A DNA stretch of 64,000 nucleotides from Bin87 sp965220105 (GTDB taxonomy: Bacteria > Chloroflexota > Dehalococcoidia > Lucifugimonadales > UBA3495): positions 1,612,001-1,676,000 of the forward strand of contig OZ244811.1 in NCBI GenBank assembly GCA_965220105.1, in the 5' to 3' direction. The translations under genes were made by a program, and so were the position numbers. Below are positions 53,723 through 62,635 of the stretch, piece after piece (position 1 is the first letter of the stretch; the number at the start of each line of letters is the position of its first letter). The notes beneath the pieces were generated by a model. It saw only the letters and a program-made list of their open reading frames with translations. It was not told where the DNA came from and did not search any database.

Positions 53723-54694
53723 ATGGCAGTACGAGTTCTGGACGTTCACGCCCATATCACGCCGGCCAGCGCCCTGCGGTCGATGCAGAGTGGGGAAAAC
53801 TGGTTTGGGGTCAGCGCACCCACCCTCTACAACCAGCATCGTTACAATCCCCGGACGTTCTGGACCCCGGAACAACGCATCGCCGATATGCGGTCGCTGG
53901 GAGTGGACGTGCACGTCCTGTCGACCAACGCAAATATGTACTTCTACGACCTGCCCACCGAGCAGACGGTGGAGATGCACCGGGAGTGCAACGACTACGT
54001 GGCGCAGCTGACCCAGGATTACCCGGAGCGGTTCGCCGGACTGGCGCACCTGCCGATGCAGGACGTTGGGGCGGCCATCGAGGAGCTGACCCGCGCGGTG
54101 CAGGAATTGGGACTCAAGGGTGCGATGATCGGCGACCACGTGAACGGACGGACATTCGATGACCCGGTGTTCAATCCCCTGTGGGCTATCGCAGAACGAC
54201 TGGGCGCCATGTTCCTGATTCACCAGGGTGGTGACACGGTGGTGACGTCCCGACTCAGCCGGTACCACCTGCCCAACACGATCGGCAACCTGGCCGACCG
54301 GGCGGTAACGTTCGCGTCATTCGTGTTCGGCGGGGTGATGGATCGTTATCCCGACCTGAAGGTGTGCCTCTGCCACGGGGGAGGTTACGCCTGCTATGGC
54401 ATTGGACGGATGGACCGGGGCTGGCAAGTGCGCCCGGAAGCCAGGGAGCACATCAACCAGCCGCCCAGCGCCTACCTGAACCGGTTTTACTACGACTGTT
54501 TGACCCACAGCGAAGCAGGGCTACGGATGCTGATCGACATGGTTGGCATCGAGCAGGTGGTATTCGGCACAGACTGGCCCTTCGATATGTGCGCCGACTG
54601 GCCGGTGTCCTGGCTGCTGGGGCTGGCGAGTCTCAGTCAGCCCGAGAAAGATGCCATACTGTTTGGCAATCTGGAATCGCTGCTGGGCATCTGA
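53723..54694 (+). CDS. Amidohydrolase, ACMSD-like
   Basis: 323 residues from the ATG at 53723, AGGAG 10 bases upstream. TIM-barrel metal-dependent hydrolase or decarboxylase: LDVHAHITPASALR gives the HxH, FLIHQGG and CLCHGGGYACYG further metal ligands, and VVFGTDWPFDM the Asp. Proteins of this group decarboxylate or hydrolyse aromatic intermediates. A VOC-family gene follows 41 bp later on the same strand. Confidence 0.92.
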   Translation: MAVRVLDVHAHITPASALRSMQSGENWFGVSAPTLYNQHRYNPRTFWTPEQRIADMRSLGVDVHVLSTNANMYFYDLPTEQTVEMHRECNDYVAQLTQDYPERFAGLAHLPMQDVGAAIEELTRAVQELGLKGAMIGDHVNGRTFDDPVFNPLWAIAERLGAMFLIHQGGDTVVTSRLSRYHLPNTIGNLADRAVTFASFVFGGVMDRYPDLKVCLCHGGGYACYGIGRMDRGWQVRPEAREHINQPPSAYLNRFYYDCLTHSEAGLRMLIDMVGIEQVVFGTDWPFDMCADWPVSWLLGLASLSQPEKDAILFGNLESLLGI

Positions 54695-54735
54695 CGCGTC
54701 CAGCCATTTTGCAACGCAACAACTGGAGGATAATC

Positions 54736-55131
54736 ATGGGATTGAACGCTGACAAAATCCGGCTCAAGGCCATCAACCACATCACGTATAACGTAAGGAA
54801 CAAGGACATCGCGCTGAAGTGGTACCAGGAGGTGCTGGGCGTAAAGCAGATTCCGAAGATGGTGGACAACGACAACCTGTATTGGCTGCAGCTGCCGAGC
54901 GGAGCCATGGTCCACATCATCGAGAATCTCGACGCACCGTCGGCGCCCTCGCACCACACCGCCTTCGAGGTGGACGACATCGCGGCGGCCCGTGACGAGT
55001 TGCAGAATATCGGCGTGGAGTGCACGGACATCCAGACCCGGAACGACGGGCAGCAGGCATTCTACTTCCACGACCCCGACCACAACCGGCTGGAGATTTG
55101 CACCAAGTCCGGGTTTGGGGTGCTGGTGTAA
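54736..55131 (+). CDS. VOC/glyoxalase-family protein
   Basis: 131 residues with GGAGG before the ATG. AINHITYNVRNKDIALKWYQEVLG is the first beta-alpha-beta module and HHTAFEVDDIAAARDELQNIGVE with FYFHDPDHNRLEICT the second; His17, Glu and His positions can bind metal. Likely a dioxygenase or glyoxalase-type enzyme working with the upstream amidohydrolase. The substrate is unknown. Confidence 0.88.
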   Translation: MGLNADKIRLKAINHITYNVRNKDIALKWYQEVLGVKQIPKMVDNDNLYWLQLPSGAMVHIIENLDAPSAPSHHTAFEVDDIAAARDELQNIGVECTDIQTRNDGQQAFYFHDPDHNRLEICTKSGFGVLV

Positions 55132-55132
55132 A

Positions 55133-55230
55133 CCACCCTCACCCCAGCCCTCTCCCGTCAAGGGAGAGGGGGCAATGTTTCGCGCCGCACCGGGATTGCC
55201 ACGTCGCTGCGTCCCTCGTAATGACGGGGG
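55133..55230. repeat. Two interspersed palindromic repeats in tandem
   Basis: CCCTCACCCCAGCCCTCTCC and its GGGAGAGGGGGC arm, then ATTGCCACGTCGCTGCGTCC and CTCGTAATGAC. The first type is the one the IS110 element entered at 57.4 kb. Confidence 0.8.
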
Positions 55231-55236
55231 GTGTCC

Positions 55237-55551
55237 CTACGGCCTTCCCATGGAGTAGCGGTTGAGGATGCCCAGGTAGGCTCGTTGGCCTTCGGTGGCG
55301 ATGGCGGTGCGGTCGGCCTGGTATTCGGCCCACACCGAGCGAGTGAGGGCGGTGGGTTTGGTCGCCGGCGTTCTGGGATTCCTGACATCCAGGGCGGCCA
55401 TGGCGACCATGCGCGTGGCGATGGATTTGGGGCTGCGTTCCAGGGCGGCAGCCAGGGCGACGGCCTCCCGGCTTTCGGGCGTCACCTTGCCACGGTAGAG
55501 GTGCAGCACCGCCAGTTCTTCCAGACGGGTCCATTTGCGCGGTGGCGGCAT
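55237..55551 (-). CDS. Small putative DNA-binding protein
   Basis: 104 residues. WTRLEELAVLHLYRGK followed by SREAVALAAALERSPKSIATRMVAMAALD has the look of a Myb/SANT-like or HTH domain: a Trp-rich first helix and a KSIATRM recognition helix. Not recognised as a named family. No partner gene obvious. Confidence 0.5.
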   Translation of the reverse strand: MPPPRKWTRLEELAVLHLYRGKVTPESREAVALAAALERSPKSIATRMVAMAALDVRNPRTPATKPTALTRSVWAEYQADRTAIATEGQRAYLGILNRYSMGRP

Positions 55552-55670
55552 CGCGATCTCCTGTTGGCCGATTGCAAACTGCCCCTCCTCCGGGGAGGAG
55601 AGGCAGGAACATCGCCTGGCTTTAAGGCCTGATTTTAGGGCCTGATGCCAGGGTTGTGGCGTCCGCGCAA

Positions 55671-57221
55671 CTAACGTCGTTCGATGATGAACTCGGCGAC
55701 GCGCTCGCCGATGGTCATCGAGGAAACGTTGGTGTTGGCACGGATGCAGTCGGGCATGATGCTGGCGTCAGCGACGCGCAGATTTTCCACGCCCTTGACT
55801 TTGCCGAACTGGTCGACGACGGCCATTGGGTCGGTGTCGGGGCCCATCTTGCAGGTGCCTGAAATGTGCTGCGAGGTGGTAACTTCGCGGGCGATCCAGG
55901 CGTCGAGGGTTTCGTCGCTGACGACGGCATCGGCGGGCGGGTCGGTCCGTTCCTGGATGATCTCCTGGAACTGGGGATGTTCAGCCAGTTGCAGGCACAG
56001 GCGGACCGAATCCCGCAGGCGCACCCGGTCCGACTCTTCCTTGAGATAGTTGTAGTCCAGGAAGGGCTGCTGGAGCGGGTCGGTGGACTGCAATTCCATG
56101 TGACCGGCGCCGGCGGCCAGCTGGATGCCGGTGGTCATCCGCACGCCGACCGGCACCATGCGGTCGCCGCCGCGGTTGACGCGCTCGGTAGCGAAGGATT
56201 GCATGCTGATTTTCATATCGTTTCGCAAAGGCGAGCCGTCGGCGGTGTAGCGAAGGGAGAGCTGTGATCGGGGCGCCAGGCCGTCCAGGTCAAAATCGGG
56301 TTTGGTTCGCCAGGTGCACCAGACGGTGGGGTGGTCGCGGAGGTTCTGGCCGACGCCCGGGGAGTCGTGCACTACGGGGATGCCGTGGGATCGCAGGTGG
56401 TCCGCTGGGCCGATGCCGGAAAGCATCAGGATGTGGGGCGAACCGATTGCGCCGCTGCTGAGAACGATGTCGTCGGCTTCGGCGATGAAGGTTTCGCCGC
56501 CGGATTCGAGCTGCACGCCGGTGGCCCGGTTGCCGTCGAACATGATGCGGTGCACGTGGCAGTTGGCCTTGATGGTCAGGTTGAGCCGGTGGCGGGACTC
56601 GGCCAGGTAGCCGAGGTTGGTGCTCATCCGGATGCCGTTGGGGTTGTTGAAGGGGGTGGGGCCGACGCCGTAGGAGTCGGGGTGGTTGTGGTCCCAGGTT
56701 TCGGGGAAACCGGCGGCCACGCAGGCGGCGGAAAATGCGTTTTGCGCCGGCAGCCAGGTCTCGCGGGCGAAACGGTGCATGACGATGGGGCCGTCGCCGC
56801 CGTGGAAGTCGTCGTTGCCATAATCGGTGTCAGTCTCGATGCGGCGGAAGATGGGGAGCAACTTGGTGTAACCCCACTCGTCGTTGCCCTCGGCGGCCCA
56901 GCCGTCGTAATCCTCGGGCACGCCGCGCAGGAAGACCTGCCCGTTGATGGCGCTGGACCCGCCCGTGACCTTGCCGCGCGGAACCATCATCTCGGGGGAG
57001 GTGTCGGTGCCCTTGCCGACGAACTGCCAGTTGTGGTCGCTGACCATGATGTCGATTTCGGTGTTGTAGCCGAACTTGACCTCTTCGGGCAGGTGTTCGA
57101 ACTCGGGGTAGTCCGGGCCGGCCTCGATCAGCAGGACGTGCTTGCTGTGGTCTTCGGTGAGCCGGCTGGCGATGATGGAACCGGCTGAGCCGGCCCCAAT
57201 GACGATGTAATCGTACTTCAT
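55671..57221 (-). CDS. GMC-family FAD oxidoreductase (choline dehydrogenase-like)
   Basis: 516 residues. MKYDYIVIGAGSAGSIIASRLTED is the FAD Rossmann motif; MVPRGKVTGGSSAINGQVFLRG and IVLSSGAIGSPHILMLSGIGP are GMC signatures 1 and 2. The C-terminal active-site His is in ISGTCKMGPDTDPMAV (the His is in HISGTC). It oxidises an alcohol with FAD. Likely a monocistronic gene with promoter before 57221. Confidence 0.95.
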   Translation of the reverse strand: MKYDYIVIGAGSAGSIIASRLTEDHSKHVLLIEAGPDYPEFEHLPEEVKFGYNTEIDIMVSDHNWQFVGKGTDTSPEMMVPRGKVTGGSSAINGQVFLRGVPEDYDGWAAEGNDEWGYTKLLPIFRRIETDTDYGNDDFHGGDGPIVMHRFARETWLPAQNAFSAACVAAGFPETWDHNHPDSYGVGPTPFNNPNGIRMSTNLGYLAESRHRLNLTIKANCHVHRIMFDGNRATGVQLESGGETFIAEADDIVLSSGAIGSPHILMLSGIGPADHLRSHGIPVVHDSPGVGQNLRDHPTVWCTWRTKPDFDLDGLAPRSQLSLRYTADGSPLRNDMKISMQSFATERVNRGGDRMVPVGVRMTTGIQLAAGAGHMELQSTDPLQQPFLDYNYLKEESDRVRLRDSVRLCLQLAEHPQFQEIIQERTDPPADAVVSDETLDAWIAREVTTSQHISGTCKMGPDTDPMAVVDQFGKVKGVENLRVADASIMPDCIRANTNVSSMTIGERVAEFIIERR

Positions 57222-57377
57222 AACCGGAACGCTCCTTGTAAATTTGTCGCCATGATATACAGGCGGCCATTTTGCCGCAAGGGGAAGAGCGATGTGTGAT
57301 GCTGAACCGGCGTGGCGGTTGGAGAAAAGGGGGCTACGGTTCCTCTGTGAGCGGACGGCGGCGGGAGGTTGACCCGG

Positions 57378-57420
57378 GCTACGAGATTGCCACGTCGCTG
57401 CGCTCCTCGCAATGACGGGG
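57378..57420. repeat. Interspersed palindromic repeat arm
   Basis: GAGATTGCCACGTCGCTGCG then CTCCTCGCAATGACGGGG. Same family as 31541, one arm only. Confidence 0.75.
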
Positions 57421-57893
57421 GGCGGGTGCTGGGGATTTTACCCTCACCCTAACCCTTGTATGTAAAGTAGAAGCGCGGCAGACCGTGTAGCCCTGGGTTG
57501 CTGGAAACCGTGGGAGAGCCTGGTCGCCGTGCCAGAGCCCTGGAGAGTCCGACTGGGGAGAGTTGGCGGGTGCAGTACGATGGGGCTGGGGTGGAGCGTC
57601 TGGTGGCGGACCTCAGGGATCTGGGGCCGGACGTCGTGGTGGTGGAGGCGACGGGAGGGCTGGAGGAGGAGTTGGTAATGACGCTGGCGGCGGCGGAGTT
57701 GCCGGTGGCGGTGGTGAATCCGCGCCAGACCAGGGACTACGCCCGGTCCACCGGACGGCTGGCCAAGACGGATGGGCTGGATGCCCAGGCGCTGGCCGAG
57801 TTTGGGGCGGGGGTGCAGCCGGAGGTGCGCGCGTTGCCAACTGCTGAGCTGCGGGAGTTGCAGTCGCTGGTGACGCGGCGGCAGCAGTTGGTG

Positions 57894-57923
57894 GAGCTGC
57901 TGACCATGGAGCTGCTGACCATG
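57894..57923 (+). repeat. 15-bp perfect tandem duplication in the IS110 transposase
   Basis: GAGCTGCTGACCATG twice in a row, giving ELLTMELLTM where one copy is expected before ERNRW. Confidence 0.97.
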
Positions 57924-58237
57924 GAGCGGAACCGGTGGCGGCGGGCCCACGTCCGGCTGCGTGGTGGGATCCAGGCCCACATCGGGTGGCTGGAAGGGCA
58001 GTTGCGGGAGGTGGAGCAGGAGATTGGGGAGCTGCTGGATGCGAGCCCAGCGTGGCAAGCCCGGGCCAAACTGCTGCAGAGCGTGCCCGGGGTGGGTCCA
58101 GTGACCTGCGCCACGTTGATCGCCCAGTTGCCGGAGTTGGGGAGGTTGAGCCGGCAGGAGATCGCGGCGCTGGTGGGGGTGGCGCCGTTCAACCGGGACA
58201 GCGGGACGATGCGGGGCCGGCGTAGTATCTGGGGCGG

Positions 58238-58263
58238 GACATCGTGGTGGTGGAGGCGACGGG
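58238..58263 (+). repeat. Ectopic copy of an internal segment of the same IS110 gene
   Basis: 26 bases match 57630-57655 with a single difference. In the first place they encode the DVVVVEATG motif; in the second they are read in another frame as TSWWWRRR, in the middle of the expected WGG-R-VRSVLYL segment. Confidence 0.9.
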
Positions 58264-58559
58264 TGCGCAGCGTGCTCTACCTGGCCGCGCTGGCGGCGAC
58301 GCGGCACAACCCCACCATCCGAACCTTCTACCAGCGCCTGGTGGCGGCGGGCAAAGCTAAAAAGGTGGCCCTCATCGCGTGCGTACGCAAACTGGTCCAC
58401 CTCCTCAACAGCATGGTCAGGTCGGGTCAACATTGGAACCCCGCCATCGCCACACCTTGACATTCAACACAGTTGCTCTCCCATCAAGGGAGAGGGGTTG
58501 GGGTGAGGGTTTCGGTGCCCTAACGCGCCCCCGCCAAACGACCAGGGCGGGTGGCCGGG

Positions 58560-61034
58560 TCAGGACACCGTGGCCAGCTCCGGCTCCGCCGGCGTTTCCA
58601 CCGTCAGGTCGAGGCCGTCGCCGGCGGCGTTGACGTCGATGACTACGTGATCGCCCTCCTTGTATTGGCCCGATAGGACGCCGCGGGAGAGTTGGTTTTC
58701 AACGTGCCGCTGGATGGCCCGGCGCAGGGGACGCGCCCCGTAAGTAACGTCGAATCCTTCCTTGACCAGCCATTCGCAGCCGGGTTCCGTCAGCGTGCAG
58801 GTGATATTGCGCTCGGCGAGACGCTCCTGCACCTCCCCGATCATCAGACCCACGATGCAACCAATCTGGGCGCGGCTGAGGGGATGAAACACGATGGTTT
58901 CGTCGATGCGGTTCAGCAGCTCCGGACGGAAAGTGCGGCGCAGCGCGTCGTGAACTGACCGGGACAGTTCCGGGGACACTTTGCCGGTCTCCGGCTCATT
59001 GTCCGAGCCGGGGGTGAATCCGAAGGGCCGCTGGGAAAGGTCGCCCGTGCCCAGGTTGCTGGTCATGATCACCACGGAATTGCGGAAATCAACCACTCGA
59101 CCCTGCCCATCGGTGAGGCGACCGTCCTCCAGGATTTGAAGGAGCAGGTTAAAAACGTCCGGGTGGGCCTTTTCGATTTCGTCGAAGAGGATGACCCGGT
59201 GGGGGCGACGGCGTACCGCCTCGGTGAGCTGGCCGGCGTCGTCGTAGCCCACGTAGCCGGGGGGCGCGCCGATGAGACGCGAAACCGTGTGCCGCTCGCC
59301 GTACTCGGACATGTCCAGACGGACCATGCTGTCCTCGTCGTTGAACAGAAAATCTGCCAGCGCCTTGGCGAGTTCGGTCTTGCCGACGCCGGTGGGGCCC
59401 AGGAAGATGAAACTGCCGAAGGGACGCCTGGGGTCGTTGAGGCCGGAGCGGGCGCGGCGGATGGTGTCGGATACGGCGGCGATGGCCTCGTGCTGGCCGA
59501 TAACCCGGCGGTGAAGGTATTCTTCCATGTGGAGCAGGCGCTCGGCCTCACCCTCCATGAGTTGACCCACCGGGATGCCGGTCCACATGGACACCAGCTC
59601 GGCGATGTCCTGTTCGTTGACCACCAGGTCGGGACCCGTGGTGTGTTCGATGGCCTCGCGTTCAGCGGTCAGCGTTTCCTCCAGGCGGAGGCGCTCGGTG
59701 CGGTGTTCGGCGGCGCGCTCGTAGTCGCCCATCTGGTTGGACCGGAGTTCCAGGTCCTCCAGCTGGCGGCGCTGGTTCTCCATCTCCTGCACCTGAGGAG
59801 GCAGGATTCCCGCGTCGATGCGGACCTTGCTGGCGGCCTCGTCGATGAAGTCGATAGCCTTGTCGGGGAGGAAGCGGTCGGTCACGTAGCGGCTGCTGAG
59901 CCGCACCGCCGCATCCAGCGCCTCGTTGGTGATGGTTACCTTGTGGTGGGCTTCGTAGCGGGGTTTCAGGGCCTGGAGGATCGTCACCGCATCTTCGGCG
60001 CTCGGCTCGTCCACGTATACGGGATGGAAGCGGCGGGCCAGGGCCGGGTCCCGCTCGATGTGCTTGCGGTACTCGTCCAGGGTGGTGGCGCCGATGGCCT
60101 GCAGTTCGCCGCGGGCCAGGGCCGGCTTGAGCATGTTGCTGGCGTCCAGGCCGCCCTCGGCGGCGCCCGCGCCCACCAGGGTGTGCATTTCGTCCAGAAA
60201 GACGATGACCTCGCCCTGGGAGGACGTGACCTCGTCGATAACCGACTTGAGGCGTTCCTCGAACTCGCCGCGGAACTTGGCGCCGGCGACGAGGCGACCC
60301 ATGTCCAGGGCCATCACGCGCTTGTGGCGCAGCGAATCGGGGACGTCGTCGTCGAGGATCTTGATGGCCAGGCCTTCGGCGATGGCGGTTTTACCCACGC
60401 CGGCGTCGCCGATGAGCACCGGATTGTTCTTGGTGCGGCGGGTGAGGGTCTGCATTACCTGGCGAATTTCGTCATTGCGGCCCACCACCGGGTCAAGCTT
60501 GCCGACCCGGGCCAGCTCGGTCAGGTCGACGCTGTATTTCTCCAGGGAGCGGTAGCGCTGCTCCGCGTCCTGGTCGTCGACCCGATGCCCGCCCCGCAGC
60601 TTCTGCATGGCCTGGTAGACCATTTCCTGGTTGATGCCCAGTTCCTGGAAGATGCGGGCGGAGTCGCCCGAACTCTCCCGCGAGGTGGCCAGCAGCAGGT
60701 GTTCCACGCTGATGAATTGATCCTTCAAACGGTCCGATTCTTCCTTGGCCGTTTGGAGCAGGCGTTGCAGCCGCGGCGTGATGAAAATCTGCTGGGTGTC
60801 GGCCACGCCCTTGGGGGCGGATTCCAGAGCGTCGTGCAGCCGGGTTTTCAGGATTTCAGCGTCAACGCCGAGCTCCTGCATGATGCGAAGCGGCAGGCCA
60901 TCCTCCAGGGCGACCAGGGCCAACAGCACGTGCTCCACGTCCCACTGGCTGTGTTGATAGTTACGAACCAGTTCCTGGGAGCGTTGCAGGGCTTCCTGGG
61001 CCTGGCGGGTGAATTGTTCTGCGCTTATCACCAT
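58560..61034 (-). CDS. clpB: ATP-dependent chaperone of the ClpB/ClpC type
   Basis: 824 residues from the ATG at 61034 (AGGAGG 10 bases upstream). N-terminal double Clp repeat (FTRQAQEALQRSQEL), first AAA+ domain with GDAGVGKT and VIVFLDEMHTLVGAG, a short middle region (NQRRQLEDLELRSNQMGDYERAAEHRTERLRLEE) and second AAA+ domain with GPTGVGKTELAKAL and RVILFDEIEKAHPDV. The middle region is shorter than in classical ClpB, nearer to ClpC, so the disaggregase versus protease-partner role is open. Upstream are hspR and dnaJ on the same strand, pointing to heat-shock control. Confidence 0.93.
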   Translation of the reverse strand: MVISAEQFTRQAQEALQRSQELVRNYQHSQWDVEHVLLALVALEDGLPLRIMQELGVDAEILKTRLHDALESAPKGVADTQQIFITPRLQRLLQTAKEESDRLKDQFISVEHLLLATSRESSGDSARIFQELGINQEMVYQAMQKLRGGHRVDDQDAEQRYRSLEKYSVDLTELARVGKLDPVVGRNDEIRQVMQTLTRRTKNNPVLIGDAGVGKTAIAEGLAIKILDDDVPDSLRHKRVMALDMGRLVAGAKFRGEFEERLKSVIDEVTSSQGEVIVFLDEMHTLVGAGAAEGGLDASNMLKPALARGELQAIGATTLDEYRKHIERDPALARRFHPVYVDEPSAEDAVTILQALKPRYEAHHKVTITNEALDAAVRLSSRYVTDRFLPDKAIDFIDEAASKVRIDAGILPPQVQEMENQRRQLEDLELRSNQMGDYERAAEHRTERLRLEETLTAEREAIEHTTGPDLVVNEQDIAELVSMWTGIPVGQLMEGEAERLLHMEEYLHRRVIGQHEAIAAVSDTIRRARSGLNDPRRPFGSFIFLGPTGVGKTELAKALADFLFNDEDSMVRLDMSEYGERHTVSRLIGAPPGYVGYDDAGQLTEAVRRRPHRVILFDEIEKAHPDVFNLLLQILEDGRLTDGQGRVVDFRNSVVIMTSNLGTGDLSQRPFGFTPGSDNEPETGKVSPELSRSVHDALRRTFRPELLNRIDETIVFHPLSRAQIGCIVGLMIGEVQERLAERNITCTLTEPGCEWLVKEGFDVTYGARPLRRAIQRHVENQLSRGVLSGQYKEGDHVVIDVNAAGDGLDLTVETPAEPELATVS

Positions 61035-61249
61035 GATGTTTGTCCTCCTGGATGATAATGGCAAGGTATGGAGCCGAACGGAATCTGCAGGCTCACCCGG
61101 ATATGAAATTGAGTCGTGCCGTATAAAGATATATTAGCATAACGTTGCCGGAACACCGTTGCCGTGCCGTCGGTCCGAGGCGCGCCGGAGTCGGTCCTGA
61201 GTGGTGAGGAGATATAACCAGCAACACGCCTGACGCGTCGGCGTGATGT

Positions 61250-61615
61250 CTAAAGTTGTTGAACGCCCCTGGGACTGCGGGTACCGCCGGTTCGGGTCGA
61301 CGGGCGTAGGCGCTCCAGTTCGTTGGAGAGGGTTTCCACCTGGGCTTCCAGTTCCCTGATGCGGTCGATAAGTTTGAGGGCCACCTCGGCGCCGGCCAGG
61401 TTGACGCCCATCTCGTCGGTGAAGGCCTTGATGCGTCGCAGGCGGTCGATGTCAGCCATGGAGTAAAGCCGCTGGCGGCCACCGGAGCGGGAGGGCATAA
61501 GCAGGCCAACCCGCTCGTAGTAGCGGAGGGTCTGGGCGTGGAGGCCGACCATACGGGCGGCGACGCTGATCACGAAGCAGGGTTCGGTAGTGAGTGTATG
61601 CTCGGGAGTCGTCAT
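61250..61615 (-). CDS. hspR: MerR-family heat-shock regulator HspR
   Basis: 121 residues. FVISVAARMVGLHAQTLRYYERVGLLMPSRSGGRQRLYSMADIDRLRRI is the MerR winged HTH as in HspR; a coiled-coil (IRELEAQVETLSNELERL) follows for dimerisation. HspR represses dnaK/clpB-type genes until heat titrates its DnaK partner. It overlaps the end of dnaJ by 4 bp (ATGA), so it is coupled to that gene, and clpB lies downstream. I did not find a clear HAIR operator by eye. Confidence 0.93.
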   Translation of the reverse strand: MTTPEHTLTTEPCFVISVAARMVGLHAQTLRYYERVGLLMPSRSGGRQRLYSMADIDRLRRIKAFTDEMGVNLAGAEVALKLIDRIRELEAQVETLSNELERLRPSTRTGGTRSPRGVQQL

Positions 61616-62529
61616 GATTGTTCCTCGCTGCCGGCCGGGATTCCGGTTTCGCGCAACCGTTCAAACAGGCGGCGTTGCTCGTCGGACAGGCCGGTGGGGA
61701 GTACCACGTTGACGGTGGCGTAGAGGTTGCCGCGGCGCTCGGGGTTGCGCAGCTGGGACAGGCCCTGTCCCGCCAGGCGGAAGCGGCGCCCGTTCTGCGT
61801 TTCGGGTGGCAGGGTGAGTTCGATCTGGCCGCGCAGGGTCCTTACCTTGACCGCGCCGCCGAGGATGGCGTCGGCCAGCGGTACCTCCACGTTGGTGTAG
61901 AGGTCTGCGCCCTGGCGGTCGAATTGCTGGTGGTTGAGGACGGACACCAGCAGGTTGAATTCGCTGCCGGAGGAGTTTCCGGCGGCGATGTGGACGCGGC
62001 CACCTTCGGCGATGCCGGCCGGAATGGAAACCTCGAGGCGCCGTCCGTCGGGCAGATTCACCAGGCGGGTCGTGCCCCGGTCGGCCTCTTCCAGGGTGAT
62101 TTCCACCGGTATGTCGGTGGGTGGTGAGCGGAAGTGGTTGCCGCCGCTGAATCCGCCCAAGTTGCCCAACAGGTCGGCCAGGGAGCCTCCGTCGTTGGAG
62201 AAGGAAAAGCCGCCAGAACGATCACCGCCGAAATTGCCGCCGACGTTGCCGGAGCGAAAGAACCGGCCGAAGTCCGCGCCCGCGCCGCGCTGCTGCTCGA
62301 ACTGGTCGGCGTGCTGCCACTGATCCCCGTAGCGGTCGTACTTGGCGCGGTTGTCGGCGTCGGACAGCACCTCGTAGGCGGCGTTGATGGATTTGAACCG
62401 TTCAGCGGCGTCATGGTCGCCCGGATTCACGTCGGGGTGATGCTGGCGAGCCAGGCGGCGGTACGCCTGCCGGATTTCCTTCTCGTCGGCGGTGCGTCGA
62501 ACGCCCAGAATTTCGTAATAGTCGGCCAT
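61612..62529 (-). CDS. DnaJ-family (CbpA-type) co-chaperone
   Basis: 305 residues. J domain at residues 3-70 with the HPD tripeptide (RRLARQHHPDVNPGDHD); a Gly/Phe-rich linker (FGRFFRSGNVGGNFGGD) and C-terminal substrate-binding domains (IPVEITLEEADRGTTRLVNLPDGRRLEVSIPAGI). No zinc-finger Cys repeats, so it is CbpA-type rather than classic DnaJ. First gene of the dnaJ-hspR unit, whose promoter lies at 62580-62608. Confidence 0.93.
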   Translation of the reverse strand: MADYYEILGVRRTADEKEIRQAYRRLARQHHPDVNPGDHDAAERFKSINAAYEVLSDADNRAKYDRYGDQWQHADQFEQQRGAGADFGRFFRSGNVGGNFGGDRSGGFSFSNDGGSLADLLGNLGGFSGGNHFRSPPTDIPVEITLEEADRGTTRLVNLPDGRRLEVSIPAGIAEGGRVHIAAGNSSGSEFNLLVSVLNHQQFDRQGADLYTNVEVPLADAILGGAVKVRTLRGQIELTLPPETQNGRRFRLAGQGLSQLRNPERRGNLYATVNVVLPTGLSDEQRRLFERLRETGIPAGSEEQS

Positions 62530-62579
62530 TACGGTGCCCGTTTGGTTAAACCCGGTTGATTGAACATGATGGTATCCTA

Positions 62580-62608
62580 ATCTTATATCAGTAGTGAATC
62601 ATTGTCAA
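62580..62608 (-). promoter_or_regulatory. Promoter of the dnaJ-hspR unit
   Basis: On the minus strand TTGACA (62603-62608), a 17-bp spacer and TAAGAT (62580-62585). The -35 is perfect. Confidence 0.6.
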
Positions 62609-62635
62609 TAACCTGCTGATACCAACTCCAAATAG

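Larger units (their letters stand above)
57498..58460 (+). pseudogene. IS110-family transposase, N-terminally truncated
   Basis: 320 residues in the open frame. The DEDD domain shows VVVEATGGLEEELV (Glu) and LAKTDGLDAQALAEF (two Asp), but the first Asp motif expected near the start is missing, and the upstream frame reads LETVGEPGRRARAL. The Tnp20 domain has SVPGVGPVTCATLIAQLPELG and GVAPFNRDSGTMRG, including the catalytic Ser. A 15-bp duplication at 57894-57923 repeats ELLTM, and 58238-58263 is a copy of 57630-57655. Without the first Asp it should be inactive. Confidence 0.8.
57457..58477 (+). mobile_element. IS110-family element inserted in a palindromic repeat
   Basis: About 1.02 kb without terminal inverted repeats, as expected for IS110, bracketed by CT. 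It holds one transposase frame. The short region 57457-57497 would be the left end, where the bridge RNA of IS110 elements is encoded, but it is too short to be a complete one here. Confidence 0.7.
57439..58516. repeat. Palindromic repeat disrupted by an IS110 element
   Basis: Left part ACCCTCACCCTAACCCT (57440-57456) and right part CTCCCATCAAGGGAGAGG then GGTTGGGGTGAGGGT (from 58478) join to form one palindrome of the type seen at 55133. A CT dinucleotide is at both junctions. Confidence 0.75.

Noticed and set aside
59136..61055. 639-codon open frame on the plus strand
   Set aside because: It is antisense to clpB, with Val/Gly/Ala-rich low-information sequence and no ribosome site; a shadow of GC-rich codon use.
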